NCBI RefSeq assembly: GCF_013778325.1
Contig: NZ_JACEIB010000008.1
Coordinates: 1-64,000, forward strand
Source of the DNA: Sphingomonas chungangi
Lineage (GTDB): Bacteria; Pseudomonadota; Alphaproteobacteria; Sphingomonadales; Sphingomonadaceae
DNA length: 64,000 nucleotides
Direction of reading: 5' to 3'
This document shows, piece after piece, positions 36,278 through 45,209 of this stretch. The notes under the pieces are model-generated. The model worked only from the letters and a program-made list of their open reading frames with translations, ran no database searches and was not told where the DNA came from. Every line of letters begins with the position of its first letter. The first letter of the stretch is position 1. The position numbers were made by a program, and so were the translations under genes.

Positions 36278-36469
36278 CTATTCGCCCCGTCCGCGCACGA
36301 TCTGGCGGGCCAGGCGATAGATCGTCCGGCGTTCCGGCGAACGGCTCTGCTGGGCCTTCATGAGCAGGATCGTTTCGGCCTGATCACCATGCTTGTCGAT
36401 GGCTTCGACAGCCTCATCGCGTGCCAGCCTGCGCTCCCGATCACTCGGGAAAAAACCCATGAACGACAT
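36278..36469 (-). CDS. Small hypothetical protein
   Basis: 63 residues, highly charged and helical, beginning MSFMGFFPSDRERRLARDE with no membrane segment. GGGGAT lies upstream of the start. Not a recognised family. Confidence 0.5.
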   Translation of the reverse strand: MSFMGFFPSDRERRLARDEAVEAIDKHGDQAETILLMKAQQSRSPERRTIYRLARQIVRGRGE

Positions 36470-36663
36470 TTGCCTATCCCCGCCCGAATCGAGCGTTTGA
36501 TAGACCTGCGGCGAAACAATTCCAAATGCTCATGCTGCACCGCACCCCGGAATGGCACATGCTTGCGGCAACTACTGGCCACGAAATTTTACGAGGCGAC
36601 CACCATCCGATAGACACTTTTCATCGACATACGCGGCTCGGCACGCGTTTCAGGGGAAATCCG

Positions 36664-36851
36664 ATGAAGTTCGTCTGGTTCACCAAGTCCAATGGCAAGC
36701 CCGTCGCGATCAATCCGAACGGATCGGCGCTATTTTCTGCGCTCACAACAATCCCGCAGAATCGCTGATCAGCTTCGGCAAGGACGATCAGGTGATCGTG
36801 GACGGCACACCCGAGCAGATCGTTGCGAAAATTCTCGACGCGACGGGCTGA
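36664..36851 (+). pseudogene. Small conserved protein gene broken by a one-base deletion
   Basis: The frame from the ATG at 36664 reads MKFVWFTKSNGKPVAINPN and then stops after 15 foreign residues. The next frame continues the protein: ERIGAIFCAHNNPAESLISF, then GKDDQVIVDGTPEQIVAKIL, stop at 36851. Restoring one C in the CC at 36715-36716 would join them as ...VAINPERIGAIF..., a smooth 62-residue beta-rich protein resembling FlbD-like small proteins (NGKPVAINP...VDGTPEQIVAKI). A strong AGGGGA precedes the ATG. It is either a recent frameshift or an assembly error. Confidence 0.7.
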
Positions 36852-36869
36852 CTTTCGGAAAAATCTGCT

Positions 36870-36890
36870 GCCTGGATTCCCTGCGAGGAT
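36870..36890 (+). repeat. Imperfect copy of the tRNA-Gln 3' end (possible att site)
   Basis: These 21 bases match 45207-45227, which covers the 3' end of tRNA-Gln including its CCA, at 19 of 21 positions and in the same orientation (shared GCCTGGAT, CCC and GCGAGGAT). Duplicated tRNA 3' ends are how integrated elements mark their far boundary. The 8.3 kb between the copies holds the phytase/two-component block. Confidence 0.45.
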
Positions 36891-37002
36891 CGCAGGACCC
36901 GTTACACCAGTGTGTCAACCCGCTGTAAATACAATCCTCCTCGAGACGCATACCACACCCATTTGTCCCATGTTTGTGTCGCACTCGGCATGCCGAAAGC
37001 AG

Positions 37003-37033
37003 CGTCAGAGAAAAAGAAGTTTCTTCTCTGACG
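37003..37033. repeat. 10-bp inverted repeat
   Basis: CGTCAGAGAA (37003-37012) is perfectly complementary to TTCTCTGACG (37024-37033) across an 11-base A/T-rich spacer. There is no T tract on either side, so it is not a standard terminator; it could be an operator or a relic. Confidence 0.4.
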
Positions 37034-37275
37034 TCTCGGCGGAAGGTGATTGCCGTCAGCTCGAAGCCGCCCTTCCGAGCGCGGTACTCCCTTGCAGCGC
37101 TCCATCACTTCGATGGTCCGGGCGGCCGATCGCGTGGAGCACGCCGCACTGCGCTTTTGTCGGTCTGGAGCAGGCGTTCCGAGTGAAATCCGACATTGGC
37201 GATTGCCAACTTGCGAGTCTCCTGGGCCTGCGCCTAAGCCGCTGACGGTCACGAAATCGAAGGGACAGGCGCTCC

Positions 37276-38298
37276 ATGCGGATATCATCCAGGCAGGTCG
37301 GCATGCTCGCGCTCTGTGCAGCACTCGCCGTCGAAACCGCGGCGGCGGCACCCCGACCGGCGTTCTCCAACGCCGGGACGATCCGCGCCGCCGACGATGG
37401 CTGGGACATCGTCAACTGGGATGAGGCGCACAAGCGGCTGCTGGTTGCCCATGGCAAGGACGTGCTCGTGATCGACCCGGGCCAGAGCGCCGAAGTGCGC
37501 TCGGTGGGCAGTATCGAACATGCTCACGGTGTGGCAGCGATCCCCGGCACCAACGCGCTTCTCGTCAGCAGTGCGCACGACAACACCGTGCGCATCCTCG
37601 ACGAGACCAGCGGAGCCGAGGTGGCGCACATCCCAGTCGGTGCGGATCCCGACGCCGCGATTGTGTCTGCCAAAGGCGACAAGGCCTATGTGATGGATTC
37701 GGATGGCGGCGCGGTTTCCGAAATCGACCTCGCTCGCCATGTCGAGACGCGCAGGATCGCGCTCAAGCCTGGCCTCGAATTCCCGGTGCTGGTTTCCCCC
37801 GCCTTGCTTGCCGTGAACAACGAGACGGCCAGCGAGATCGACCTGGTCGACCTGCTCGCCGGAAAGGCCGCCGGCATCATCGCGTTGCCCGGTTGCGAGG
37901 GGCCGACGGGCATGGCCTACGATCCCGAGGCCGGGCTCTCGCTCAGCGCGTGCGGCAACGGCAAGGCTGCGCTTGTCGATCCCAAGACCCGGCAGATGGT
38001 GAGTCTCCTGTCCATCGGGCTCGGCCCCGACACCGCGATCTGGGACGGGGCGCATCATCGCTTCCTCGTCCCCTGCGGCAAGAGCGGGACGCTCTCGATC
38101 ATCCGCATGGACGGCCGCAAGGCGGTCGAAGAACCATCGATCCCGACGGAGACGAGTGCGCGCACCGCCGCCCTCGACCCGGACACGGGCCGGCTCTATC
38201 TGCCCGCCGCCCGGTTCGGTCCGGCCGTACCCCCCGCCCACCACGGTCCGATGGTGGCCGGCAGCTTCCATATCCTCGTGATGGCTCCGGGTTCATGA
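37276..38298 (+). CDS. YncE-like beta-propeller protein, secreted
   Basis: A 340-residue periplasmic protein with a signal peptide (VGMLALCAALAVETAAA). The rest shows repeated blades of about 40 residues of the YncE/lactonase-like type: DVLVIDPG, VRILDETSGAEVAHIPVG, AYVMDSDGGAVSEIDL, ALVDPKTRQMVSLLSIG, RLYLPAARFG. Such proteins bind ligands or DNA; few are enzymes. It stands at the left of the phytase block and may be co-regulated with it, but no direct link is visible. Confidence 0.78.
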   Translation: MRISSRQVGMLALCAALAVETAAAAPRPAFSNAGTIRAADDGWDIVNWDEAHKRLLVAHGKDVLVIDPGQSAEVRSVGSIEHAHGVAAIPGTNALLVSSAHDNTVRILDETSGAEVAHIPVGADPDAAIVSAKGDKAYVMDSDGGAVSEIDLARHVETRRIALKPGLEFPVLVSPALLAVNNETASEIDLVDLLAGKAAGIIALPGCEGPTGMAYDPEAGLSLSACGNGKAALVDPKTRQMVSLLSIGLGPDTAIWDGAHHRFLVPCGKSGTLSIIRMDGRKAVEEPSIPTETSARTAALDPDTGRLYLPAARFGPAVPPAHHGPMVAGSFHILVMAPGS

Positions 38299-38323
38299 AA
38301 GCGAATTCCGTAGGAATTGCGGA

Positions 38324-38548
38324 GTGGCCGACGATGCTCGCGCCGCGTTGACCAGGGTTCCGGCGGCCACGCTCGGTTTCTGGATCGTCAAGATCCTGTG
38401 CGCCACGCTGGGCGAGACCATGGGCGATTTCCTTGACAAGCCGGTCGCTTGCAACCCCATTCTCGCGGCTATGATCATCGTGCTGATTGCGCTGCTGCCG
38501 CAGCGTGCGGGGCAGCGCCCCGACACGATCAGCCGAACGCGCAGCTGA
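38324..38548 (+). pseudogene. Remnant of a COG4705-type membrane protein
   Basis: 74 residues from GTG. The first half, LTRVPAATLGFWIVKILCAT followed by LGETMGDFL, is the repeated unit of COG4705 membrane proteins, which normally have several such units over about 250 residues. The second half jumps straight to their C-terminal end (DKPVA...AAMIIVLIALLPQRAG). The middle is missing, so this looks like an internally deleted relic, although the frame itself is intact. Full-length relatives often lie beside two-component genes, as here. Confidence 0.6.
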
Positions 38549-38552
38549 CGCC

Positions 38553-39779
38553 TTAAGGCTGGGCCGTCAGTGCAATGGTGAACTGCTCCGGCGTGCAGAG
38601 CCCCGGATGATCCGGGACCGAGCATCCCTTCGGCATGAGCGCCACCTCATAGGGGTCGTCGGCAGCCAGCGGGCGAGCGGACCGGATCTGCTCGAGAGCC
38701 TGCGAGCGGTATGTTATGCGTACGTAGTGGCGGCCATTCCGGTCGTGCAGGCGCGTCAATACCAGCGCGCCTCCGGGAATCGGATCATCTGCGGCAAGAC
38801 CCGGTACATGCCAATCGACCGCGAGCAGGCCGCCCAGATCGGCGACGTTCGCATCGTGGCCGGAGATCACCGTCACGATGGCCGGCCCCGACAACCCCTG
38901 CTCGATCAGCGGAATGATGGCGTTGAGATGGGCGGCGGCAAGATATCGGGGACGTGCCAGCAGGCGAAACTCGATCGCGTGGAATTCCGACAGCGCGGCG
39001 ATATCACCGGCGTTCGCCCGGCCCCATCCGACCTCGGCGATGGGTTTGCCCTCCGCATATTCGAGCAGCAGCGTCTGGGCTGCGCTTGCTGCCTCGCCGA
39101 GCGCGCCCGTCAACTTGGGCGCCTTGCCCGGCGTCGCCGGAACGATCGCGCTCGGCTCACCACCGATGCCGCATCCGCCGGTCTCCCCTCCGCACAAGAT
39201 CGCATCGAGTCGGGCGATGAGCGGCTTCGCCTGGATCGCAAGCGCTGCCACGCCACCCGGCCCGGCGGCGTTTCGCGCGGCTTCGGTCGCGCGATCCGGA
39301 TCGTAGCCCGACTGCATGGCGGGGATACCATCGAACACCGGATCATGCTGCCCCTGTGGGGGGTGCTCGCTGACCAGCCCGCACGCCGGGGCTACCGCGT
39401 GGAGCCAGGTTTCGGCTGTCGCGATGGTGCGCTCATCGCTGTCGGCGATCACGCGGACCGTGCCGGCGGCAGGGCAACCCGTGGCCGGCAACAGTCCCGC
39501 GTGCCGCAATTCGGCTCCGTCCCAGTCGGCCATGCGCGTGATCGCCAGCGCACCATGCGCGGTGAGCCAGCCCGGCGGCACGTCCCAGCCCGGCCAAGCC
39601 TGGCTGGCGATTCCCGGCGGCATCGCCGGCTCATGCGTCGGTGGCCGCACGCCATGGCGCATCAGCATCACGACGTGATCCACGATGAGCCCGTCGGGGA
39701 CCGGCATATGGGCGCTGCTCGCGAACGGCGCGCCCGCGAACAGGATGCCGGCGGCGGCGAGATGCGCGATCGTCCTCAT
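38553..39779 (-). CDS. Histidine acid phosphatase, AppA-like phytase
   Basis: A 408-residue periplasmic enzyme (signal peptide to about SSA23). The catalytic RHGVRPPT is at 41-48 with nucleophile H42, and the HD proton donor motif is GHDANVADLGG (H308, D309). Between them lie WPGW...WLTAHG and IADSDERTIATAETW, both matching AppA-type histidine acid phytases and glucose-1-phosphatases, which release phosphate from phytate or sugar phosphates. The TonB receptor gene lies just upstream (27 bp), a pairing reported for bacterial phytases. The start at 39779 has GAGGGA upstream. Substrate is inferred, not proven. Confidence 0.85.
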   Translation of the reverse strand: MRTIAHLAAAGILFAGAPFASSAHMPVPDGLIVDHVVMLMRHGVRPPTHEPAMPPGIASQAWPGWDVPPGWLTAHGALAITRMADWDGAELRHAGLLPATGCPAAGTVRVIADSDERTIATAETWLHAVAPACGLVSEHPPQGQHDPVFDGIPAMQSGYDPDRATEAARNAAGPGGVAALAIQAKPLIARLDAILCGGETGGCGIGGEPSAIVPATPGKAPKLTGALGEAASAAQTLLLEYAEGKPIAEVGWGRANAGDIAALSEFHAIEFRLLARPRYLAAAHLNAIIPLIEQGLSGPAIVTVISGHDANVADLGGLLAVDWHVPGLAADDPIPGGALVLTRLHDRNGRHYVRITYRSQALEQIRSARPLAADDPYEVALMPKGCSVPDHPGLCTPEQFTIALTAQP

Positions 39780-39806
39780 GGTTGTTCCCTCGCTCATTCC
39801 GCCGTC

Positions 39807-42347
39807 CTATCGATCGAAGTTGATACGGACGCCGCCCAGGAAATCCCGGTCGTAATATTCGCGCTGCACGGGATATTGGCGGCTCGACGTCTGGGTGAAT
39901 TCCAGCTTGGTGTTGGTGAGGTTCTTGGCCTCTGCGAACACATGGACGCGCGGGGTCACCGCAAAATCGATGCTCGCGTCGAGCCGGAAGCGCGGTTGCG
40001 AGTACAGGTCGGTCGCATCGGAATCGCCTACCGCCCACAGATTGCGCGATACATAGGTCGAGGCGACCTCCGCCTTGAAGCGCGGGCTCTCGTAGAAAAG
40101 CGATGCGTTGAAGTTGATCGGCGAGGTCTGCGGCAGGGTATGCGTTTCGCCCTGGCGGATTTCGCCATGCGAGCCGACCAGAGTGACGTTGCCGTCGAAG
40201 CCGAAACCGTCGAGCGGCTGCGGCAGGAAGGCGAAGCGTTCATGCACCTGAGCCTCGAGGCCATAGGCATGCGCCGCGCCGATGTTCGAGAAGCTGTCCA
40301 GTTCGACCACGGTGTCCGTGAAGGGGCCGCCCGTGTACGTCACGCCGCGCTGGGTGGTCGAGATGATGTAATTGTTGAACCACTTGTAGAAGACACCCAC
40401 GGACAGGAAGCTGTCCTTGCTGAAGTAATATTCGATGGTGGCGTCGAGATTCTTGCCGTAGGTCGGCTTGAGGCTGGGATTGCCTTGGCTGACCACGTCG
40501 TTGACCGTGTCGTAGCTGCGCGCGGCGCTGATCTGCTGGAAGCCGGGGCGCCCGATCGCGGTCGAGAATGCGGCACGAACTTGCAGTTGGTCGTTCAAGC
40601 GGTAGCGCAGGTTGAGTGCAGGAAACACGTTCGTATAGCTGGTATGATTGGCGTTGAGCGTGACGTTGCCGGCTTCGTCGATGGCGTTGGCGCGGTAGGT
40701 CGCGCGGGTCGCCTCGACACGCACGCCACCGACCAGGGTCAAATTGCCGAACGTACCGGTATATTGGGCGTATCCGCCGTAAACGTCCTCGCTGTCATGC
40801 GCGAAGGCGGTCGGATCGTCGACGAGCGTATCCTGGGTCAGACCTTCGATCGCGTGGTAGTCGGGTTTGCTGCCGATATTGTAGGCGCCACCGTAGAATA
40901 TGTCGTTCCCGCTGCTCGCATAATCCGCATAGGTCGCGCCGTCCGGCACCGACAGGTCCGCCGCCGCCGCGGAGGCATGACGCGCGCGCTGGCGCAGGTT
41001 TCCGCCGATCTTGATTGCGCCAATATCCTCGCCAAGCGGGACCGTGAGGTTCGCGATCGCGCTGAATTCGCTGTCGCTGTTGGCGGATGGCCCGTTATCA
41101 CCCTTGAAGCTGGAGAAGTTCGAGGGATCGGTGATATCCGTGCCATCGGCAGTGTGGAAAACGGGGACGTCCGCGTTGGTGTTGTTATAAACTGCCGTCA
41201 CGCCCTTGTCGGCGAAGGTCGTGGAGTAGGAATAGGGAAAACGGTCGCGGCCCTTCGTATAGGCGACCTTTCCATCGAGCTTGATCCCGCCAAAGCTGGT
41301 CTCGCCGCCGCCCTCGATCAGATCGTTGTGGACGATCTCCTTGGTCGAGATGGCTTTCTGGTCGAGCTCCACGCCGCTCGAGGTGATGTCTCCGGTCGCA
41401 TTGTCCACGGAGACGATGTTGTCGGCGAGGTTCTTCAGGACGAATTCGTGCTTGTTTGCGCGCTCGACATAACCGGTGTCGAGTCCGCGCACATACAGGC
41501 GGGTGTTCTCGTCTGGACGGAAGACGATTCCGCCCGAAAGGCCCTGCCGGGTACGCTGGTAAATGTAACGCCGCGGCTGGACATCGTCGAACGCCTTGCT
41601 GGCTAGAAAGGCGCTGGTGCCGGCCGGAACGACGGTCGGGTCGTTGATATAATCCGCCTCGACATCGTCGATGTTGCGCTTGTCCCGATCATAAGCATAG
41701 GACAGCACGACGCTCAGTCGATGCTCGTTACCGGTCTGGCCGAACCCGCCGCCAACGGTGATGTCGCCCCGTTCGCGCAAGGTGCCGTGCAGCGTCTCGT
41801 CGCCAAGCCCGCCGCTCCCCTCGATGAGCAGCGACTGGTTCGCGGCGATGTCGCGGGGGAGGATGTTGACGAGGCCGCCGAGTCCTTCCGCGTCGTATTC
41901 GGGGTTGAGTGATTTGATCACCTCGATGCCGCCCAAGATGCCGGACGGAAAAGCGTCCAGCGCGACGGCGCGGCTTCCGCCCTGCGGTGAGGAGGGATTC
42001 GACGCGGTCAGGTGAACACCGTCATAACTTGTCCCGTTGAGGTCCGCGTCCATGCCGCGGATGTTGACGAACCGCCCCTCACCCGTGTCGGTCTCCAGCG
42101 AAACGCCGGGAATACGCTGCAGGGCCTCGGCGGCATTGGCATCGGGCAACGCGCGGATCTGTTCGCCGGACCGGATGTCGATCACGTTGGAGGCGTTGCG
42201 CTTCACCTCGCTGCTCTGCTGGCGGATGCCGGTCACGACGATCGTCGGCCCCGGTGCCGTGCTGGTGGCGTCGTCGGCCCATGCCGGCTGAGCGACGGCC
42301 AAACCCATGATCGCTACGGAAGTGCTTAGGATAGCTTTGGATGTCAT
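39807..42347 (-). CDS. TonB-dependent receptor (phytase-linked)
   Basis: An 846-residue outer-membrane receptor. Signal peptide ends near AQPAWA, plug domain from TIVVTGIRQQSSEVKRN through LGGIEVIKSLNPEYDAEGLG, then a barrel ending in VRINFDR. The plug features (ALPDANAAEALQRIPGVSLE, RGMDADLNGTSYDG) are those of the large sphingomonad/Caulobacter receptors for complex organic molecules. It precedes the phytase by 27 bp in the same operon, so it likely imports the phytase substrate or product, perhaps metal-phytate (inference). AGGGGA lies 7 bases before the ATG at 42347; the frame open to 42638 is not protein-like. Confidence 0.9.
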   Translation of the reverse strand: MTSKAILSTSVAIMGLAVAQPAWADDATSTAPGPTIVVTGIRQQSSEVKRNASNVIDIRSGEQIRALPDANAAEALQRIPGVSLETDTGEGRFVNIRGMDADLNGTSYDGVHLTASNPSSPQGGSRAVALDAFPSGILGGIEVIKSLNPEYDAEGLGGLVNILPRDIAANQSLLIEGSGGLGDETLHGTLRERGDITVGGGFGQTGNEHRLSVVLSYAYDRDKRNIDDVEADYINDPTVVPAGTSAFLASKAFDDVQPRRYIYQRTRQGLSGGIVFRPDENTRLYVRGLDTGYVERANKHEFVLKNLADNIVSVDNATGDITSSGVELDQKAISTKEIVHNDLIEGGGETSFGGIKLDGKVAYTKGRDRFPYSYSTTFADKGVTAVYNNTNADVPVFHTADGTDITDPSNFSSFKGDNGPSANSDSEFSAIANLTVPLGEDIGAIKIGGNLRQRARHASAAAADLSVPDGATYADYASSGNDIFYGGAYNIGSKPDYHAIEGLTQDTLVDDPTAFAHDSEDVYGGYAQYTGTFGNLTLVGGVRVEATRATYRANAIDEAGNVTLNANHTSYTNVFPALNLRYRLNDQLQVRAAFSTAIGRPGFQQISAARSYDTVNDVVSQGNPSLKPTYGKNLDATIEYYFSKDSFLSVGVFYKWFNNYIISTTQRGVTYTGGPFTDTVVELDSFSNIGAAHAYGLEAQVHERFAFLPQPLDGFGFDGNVTLVGSHGEIRQGETHTLPQTSPINFNASLFYESPRFKAEVASTYVSRNLWAVGDSDATDLYSQPRFRLDASIDFAVTPRVHVFAEAKNLTNTKLEFTQTSSRQYPVQREYYDRDFLGGVRINFDR

Positions 42348-42563
42348 GCCCGTTCCCCTGATCCGCGGGCGCTCGCCTAACCGCGCCCACGTCGCGCTGT
42401 GGCGGTGCGATGATTTTGTGACAGCCCGGCGAACGCCCTCACCGGTCGGGCGAATGTGGCCAACTGCCAATGTTTGTTGCACTTCGGAGACGCTCCGGAC
42501 TCTTGGCGAGGAGGGCCTAGGTCGACTAGGGCTGACGGTGGAAGACCGTCGCGGGAGGCGTGC

Positions 42564-43235
42564 GTGGATGTCCTGGTGGTCGAAGACGACGCGCGCACCG
42601 GCGAGCTGATCTGCGCCGGCCTCGCTGCGCGAGGGCATCGTGCGACCCTCGTAGCCACGGGGTCCGCCGCGCTGGCCGCGATGGAGCGCGGCCGGTTCGA
42701 TGCCGCCGTGCTAGACCGAATGCTACCCGACATGGATGGAATGGAGGCGCTGCGCGAACTCCGCCGCCGAGGCAGCCGCCTGCCGATCCTCGTCCTGACC
42801 GCGCTTGGCTCGGTGACCAATCGGGTCGAAGGCCTCGATGCGGGTGGAGACGACTACCTTGTCAAGCCCTTCGCGCTGGACGAACTGGTCGCGAGACTGG
42901 GTGCGCTCCACCGTCGCATAGCCGAGGCGCCCGCAAAAATCGTGATCGATGAATTGGAGATCGACCTCCTGTCCCGTCACGTTCATCGGGGCGGCCGCTA
43001 CGTCCCGCTGCAACCCCGTGAATTCGACGTGCTGGCGCTGATGGCGCGCAATGTCGGGCGGCCGATCACGCGCAAGATGTTCCTCGAGCAGATCTGGCAG
43101 ATCCATTATGACCCGAGCACCAACGTCGTGGACAGCCACGTCAGCCGGCTTCGCGGCAAGCTCCGAAGCTCGGGTCAAGGCGACCCGATCGAAACGATCC
43201 AAGGTATCGGCTATCGCCTGTGCGATTCTGGATAG
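42564..43235 (+). CDS. OmpR-family response regulator
   Basis: 223 residues: receiver domain (VVEDD near 5-9, phosphoacceptor D51 in LDRMLPDMDG, K101 in VKPF) and a winged-helix DNA-binding domain (about 130-221, PLQPREFDVLALMARN... and DSHVSRLRGKL). The start is a GTG at 42564 with GGGAGG 6 bases upstream. It is divergent from the TonB receptor-phytase operon and probably controls it. The 216-bp shared region includes CTAG-N5-CTAG at 42517-42529, a possible operator. The kinase gene overlaps its 3' end. Confidence 0.9.
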   Translation: MDVLVVEDDARTGELICAGLAARGHRATLVATGSAALAAMERGRFDAAVLDRMLPDMDGMEALRELRRRGSRLPILVLTALGSVTNRVEGLDAGGDDYLVKPFALDELVARLGALHRRIAEAPAKIVIDELEIDLLSRHVHRGGRYVPLQPREFDVLALMARNVGRPITRKMFLEQIWQIHYDPSTNVVDSHVSRLRGKLRSSGQGDPIETIQGIGYRLCDSG

Positions 43236-44658
43236 GGTCGCGCGCAGCGCCGCCTACCGGCTGTCGTTTGCCTATACTGCCGTCTGTGCGACGGCCGTGG
43301 CCCTGCTCGGGGCAGCGATCTACATTGCGGCACATGCGTCGTTCGTGAGCCTGCAGGACGAGGATCTCGCCAAACAGACCGCGACGCTGAAGAAGGAATA
43401 TGCCGAGGGTGGCCGACCGGATCTTCTCGCGGCGATCGTGAAGCACGCGCGCAGTCCCGCCAACAGCTTTCGCTATGGTCTCTACGTCGATGGGCGGGCG
43501 ATCGCGAGCGACATCGACGCGCCCGCACAGCCGCCGGGAGTGCGCGATTTCGTCTATCGCGACGCACGAGGTGCTCGCGACGACGCACGCGGCGTCACCA
43601 CCCGACTGCCCGACGGTAGCCTGCTGCTGGTCGCTGTCGACTCCGGCGGGCTGGAGCGTCTCGATGCCGTCATCATCACCTTGTTCTCGCTGGCGCTCGG
43701 CGTGATATTGATGCTCGGACTTGTCGGCGCCATCCTCCTGGGCCGCCATCTCGCCCGCCGGCTCGATCGCATATCGGCGACCGCTGAGGCCATCGCCGGC
43801 GGCGACCTGTCACACCGTCTCGATGTTCCATCAGGCAGCCTGGACGAGTTCGATCGTGTCGGGGCATCGCTCAACGCCATGCTCGACCGCATCACCGGCC
43901 TGTTGGAAGAGCTACGCCAGGTTTCAAACGACCTCGCACACGATCTGCGCACCCCGCTCGCCCGGTTGCGGAGCGAGATCGAATCCGGCTTGACGGCTCC
44001 GTCCGATGCGCCATCCCTGCGCGCAACTCTCGAGCGCGCCCAGGCGCAGAGTGACTCCCTGCTCTCCCTGTTCGGCGCAATCCTGTCGCTAGCCGAGGTC
44101 TCGGCCGGCGGGCGGCAGTTCGACTTCGTTGAGATCGAGCTCGGAGCCTTGGCGCGGGAGGTGTGCGAGATGCACGCGCCGGCGATCGAGGATAGCGGTC
44201 GCAGCCTCCACGTCTCGATGTCCCAGGAGGCTCTAACGATCCGGTGCGAACCCGCGCTGATACGGCAGGCGATCAGCAACCTGCTCGATAACGCCCTCAT
44301 CCATACGCCGGCGGGCACCACGATCCGCCTCGTCGTCCAGCCCGCAGAGCATCAAGCCAGGATCATCGTCGAGGACGATGGCCCAGGCATCCCGGAGGAA
44401 GATATGCAACGCGTGCTCAAGCGCTTCGTCAGGCTCGATCGCAGCCGCCTGACCCCCGGGCACGGGCTCGGGCTCAGCTTTGTCGGGAGCGTCGCTGCTT
44501 TGCACGCGGGCTCGCTGGAGCTCGAGAGCGCCCGTCCGGGGCTGCGGGCTATCGTTCTGGTGAGCCGTGCGGCCGACGCGTCGGCTCGCAGCAATCGATC
44601 CTGGCCACCGGTCATTCCGGCGAGCGCTTCGCCCCTCCCTTTCGCACGGCCATCTTGA
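43225..44658 (+). CDS. Sensor histidine kinase, start unclear
   Basis: About 477 residues: two membrane helices (near 12-35 and 145-170) flank a periplasmic sensor of about 110 residues, then HAMP (LARRLDRISATAEAIAGGDLS), the H-box DLAHDLRTPLARL (His near 239), N-box ISNLLDNALIHTP, DDGPGIPEED and GHGLGLSFV. It pairs with the response regulator just upstream. No ATG, GTG or TTG lies in frame near the natural start; the nearest is an ATG at 43108, deep inside the regulator gene. A GTG at 43221 in another frame would give MRFWI joined to RVARSAAYRL if one base were added near 43233, so a one-base deletion is likely. The start coordinate here is approximate. Confidence 0.8.
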   Translation: MLDRVARSAAYRLSFAYTAVCATAVALLGAAIYIAAHASFVSLQDEDLAKQTATLKKEYAEGGRPDLLAAIVKHARSPANSFRYGLYVDGRAIASDIDAPAQPPGVRDFVYRDARGARDDARGVTTRLPDGSLLLVAVDSGGLERLDAVIITLFSLALGVILMLGLVGAILLGRHLARRLDRISATAEAIAGGDLSHRLDVPSGSLDEFDRVGASLNAMLDRITGLLEELRQVSNDLAHDLRTPLARLRSEIESGLTAPSDAPSLRATLERAQAQSDSLLSLFGAILSLAEVSAGGRQFDFVEIELGALAREVCEMHAPAIEDSGRSLHVSMSQEALTIRCEPALIRQAISNLLDNALIHTPAGTTIRLVVQPAEHQARIIVEDDGPGIPEEDMQRVLKRFVRLDRSRLTPGHGLGLSFVGSVAALHAGSLELESARPGLRAIVLVSRAADASARSNRSWPPVIPASASPLPFARPS

Positions 44659-45209
44659 CCTCCGGGCGGTATAGGAACCGATGCGACGCCCGGCACGATC
44701 GTCAGTCGACTGGCGGATGGCGTGGACTTACCACGTGCACAACGATCGGGACGTGCGAAATCGCGAAATCCAGGTGGTCCATGCTTGTCGACGGCGGCGA
44801 GCTGCGTCTCCGCACCCGCCCTCTCTTGGAGCCGGCGAAGCACACGGACCTGTTACATCGATCTGAGATGCGCCGACACCTTGATCGGCGTTGCGCCTCA
44901 GATACTTCGTGGATGCCTGCAAGAGCGTCGGCCCCGTTCAGACGGGCGTATTGGAATGCAGCACCCGAAACCCAAGCTATACGCCCCTGCGGCTGCAACC
45001 CGAAAAGAGCATCCCGATGCTCGAATTCCGTGCCGGGCCGGGGCAGCACTCGATCAGAAGCGTTCTGCCCGCACTCGGCCCGCGCCGCCAACTGCTCGGC
45101 TCCAAGCCGTTCGGCATGGGATGCGTCGTACATTTGTGTCGCACGAGCGGGATCACCCCGCCGCCCAGGCGGCGTAGAGCTCTGGATCACATCAATTTTG
45201 CGAAAATGC
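44659..45209. other. 550-bp region without a recognisable gene
   Basis: Several short open frames exist on both strands but none has a family resemblance, ribosome site or codon pattern like its neighbours. It fills the space between the sensor kinase and tRNA-Gln, where integrase relics would be expected if the block is an island, but I see none. Confidence 0.4.

Larger units (their letters stand above)
36852..37275. other. Non-coding junction region
   Basis: About 420 bp without a credible gene. It holds the tRNA-Gln-like repeat (36870-36890), which also contains a CCTGCG/CGCAGG hairpin, and a perfect 10-bp inverted repeat at 37003-37033. Codon statistics of the short frames here look random. 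Confidence 0.4.

Noticed and set aside
42418-42424. Pho box in the phytase regulatory region (CTGTCAC on the minus strand)
   Set aside because: Again a single half-site without its partner.
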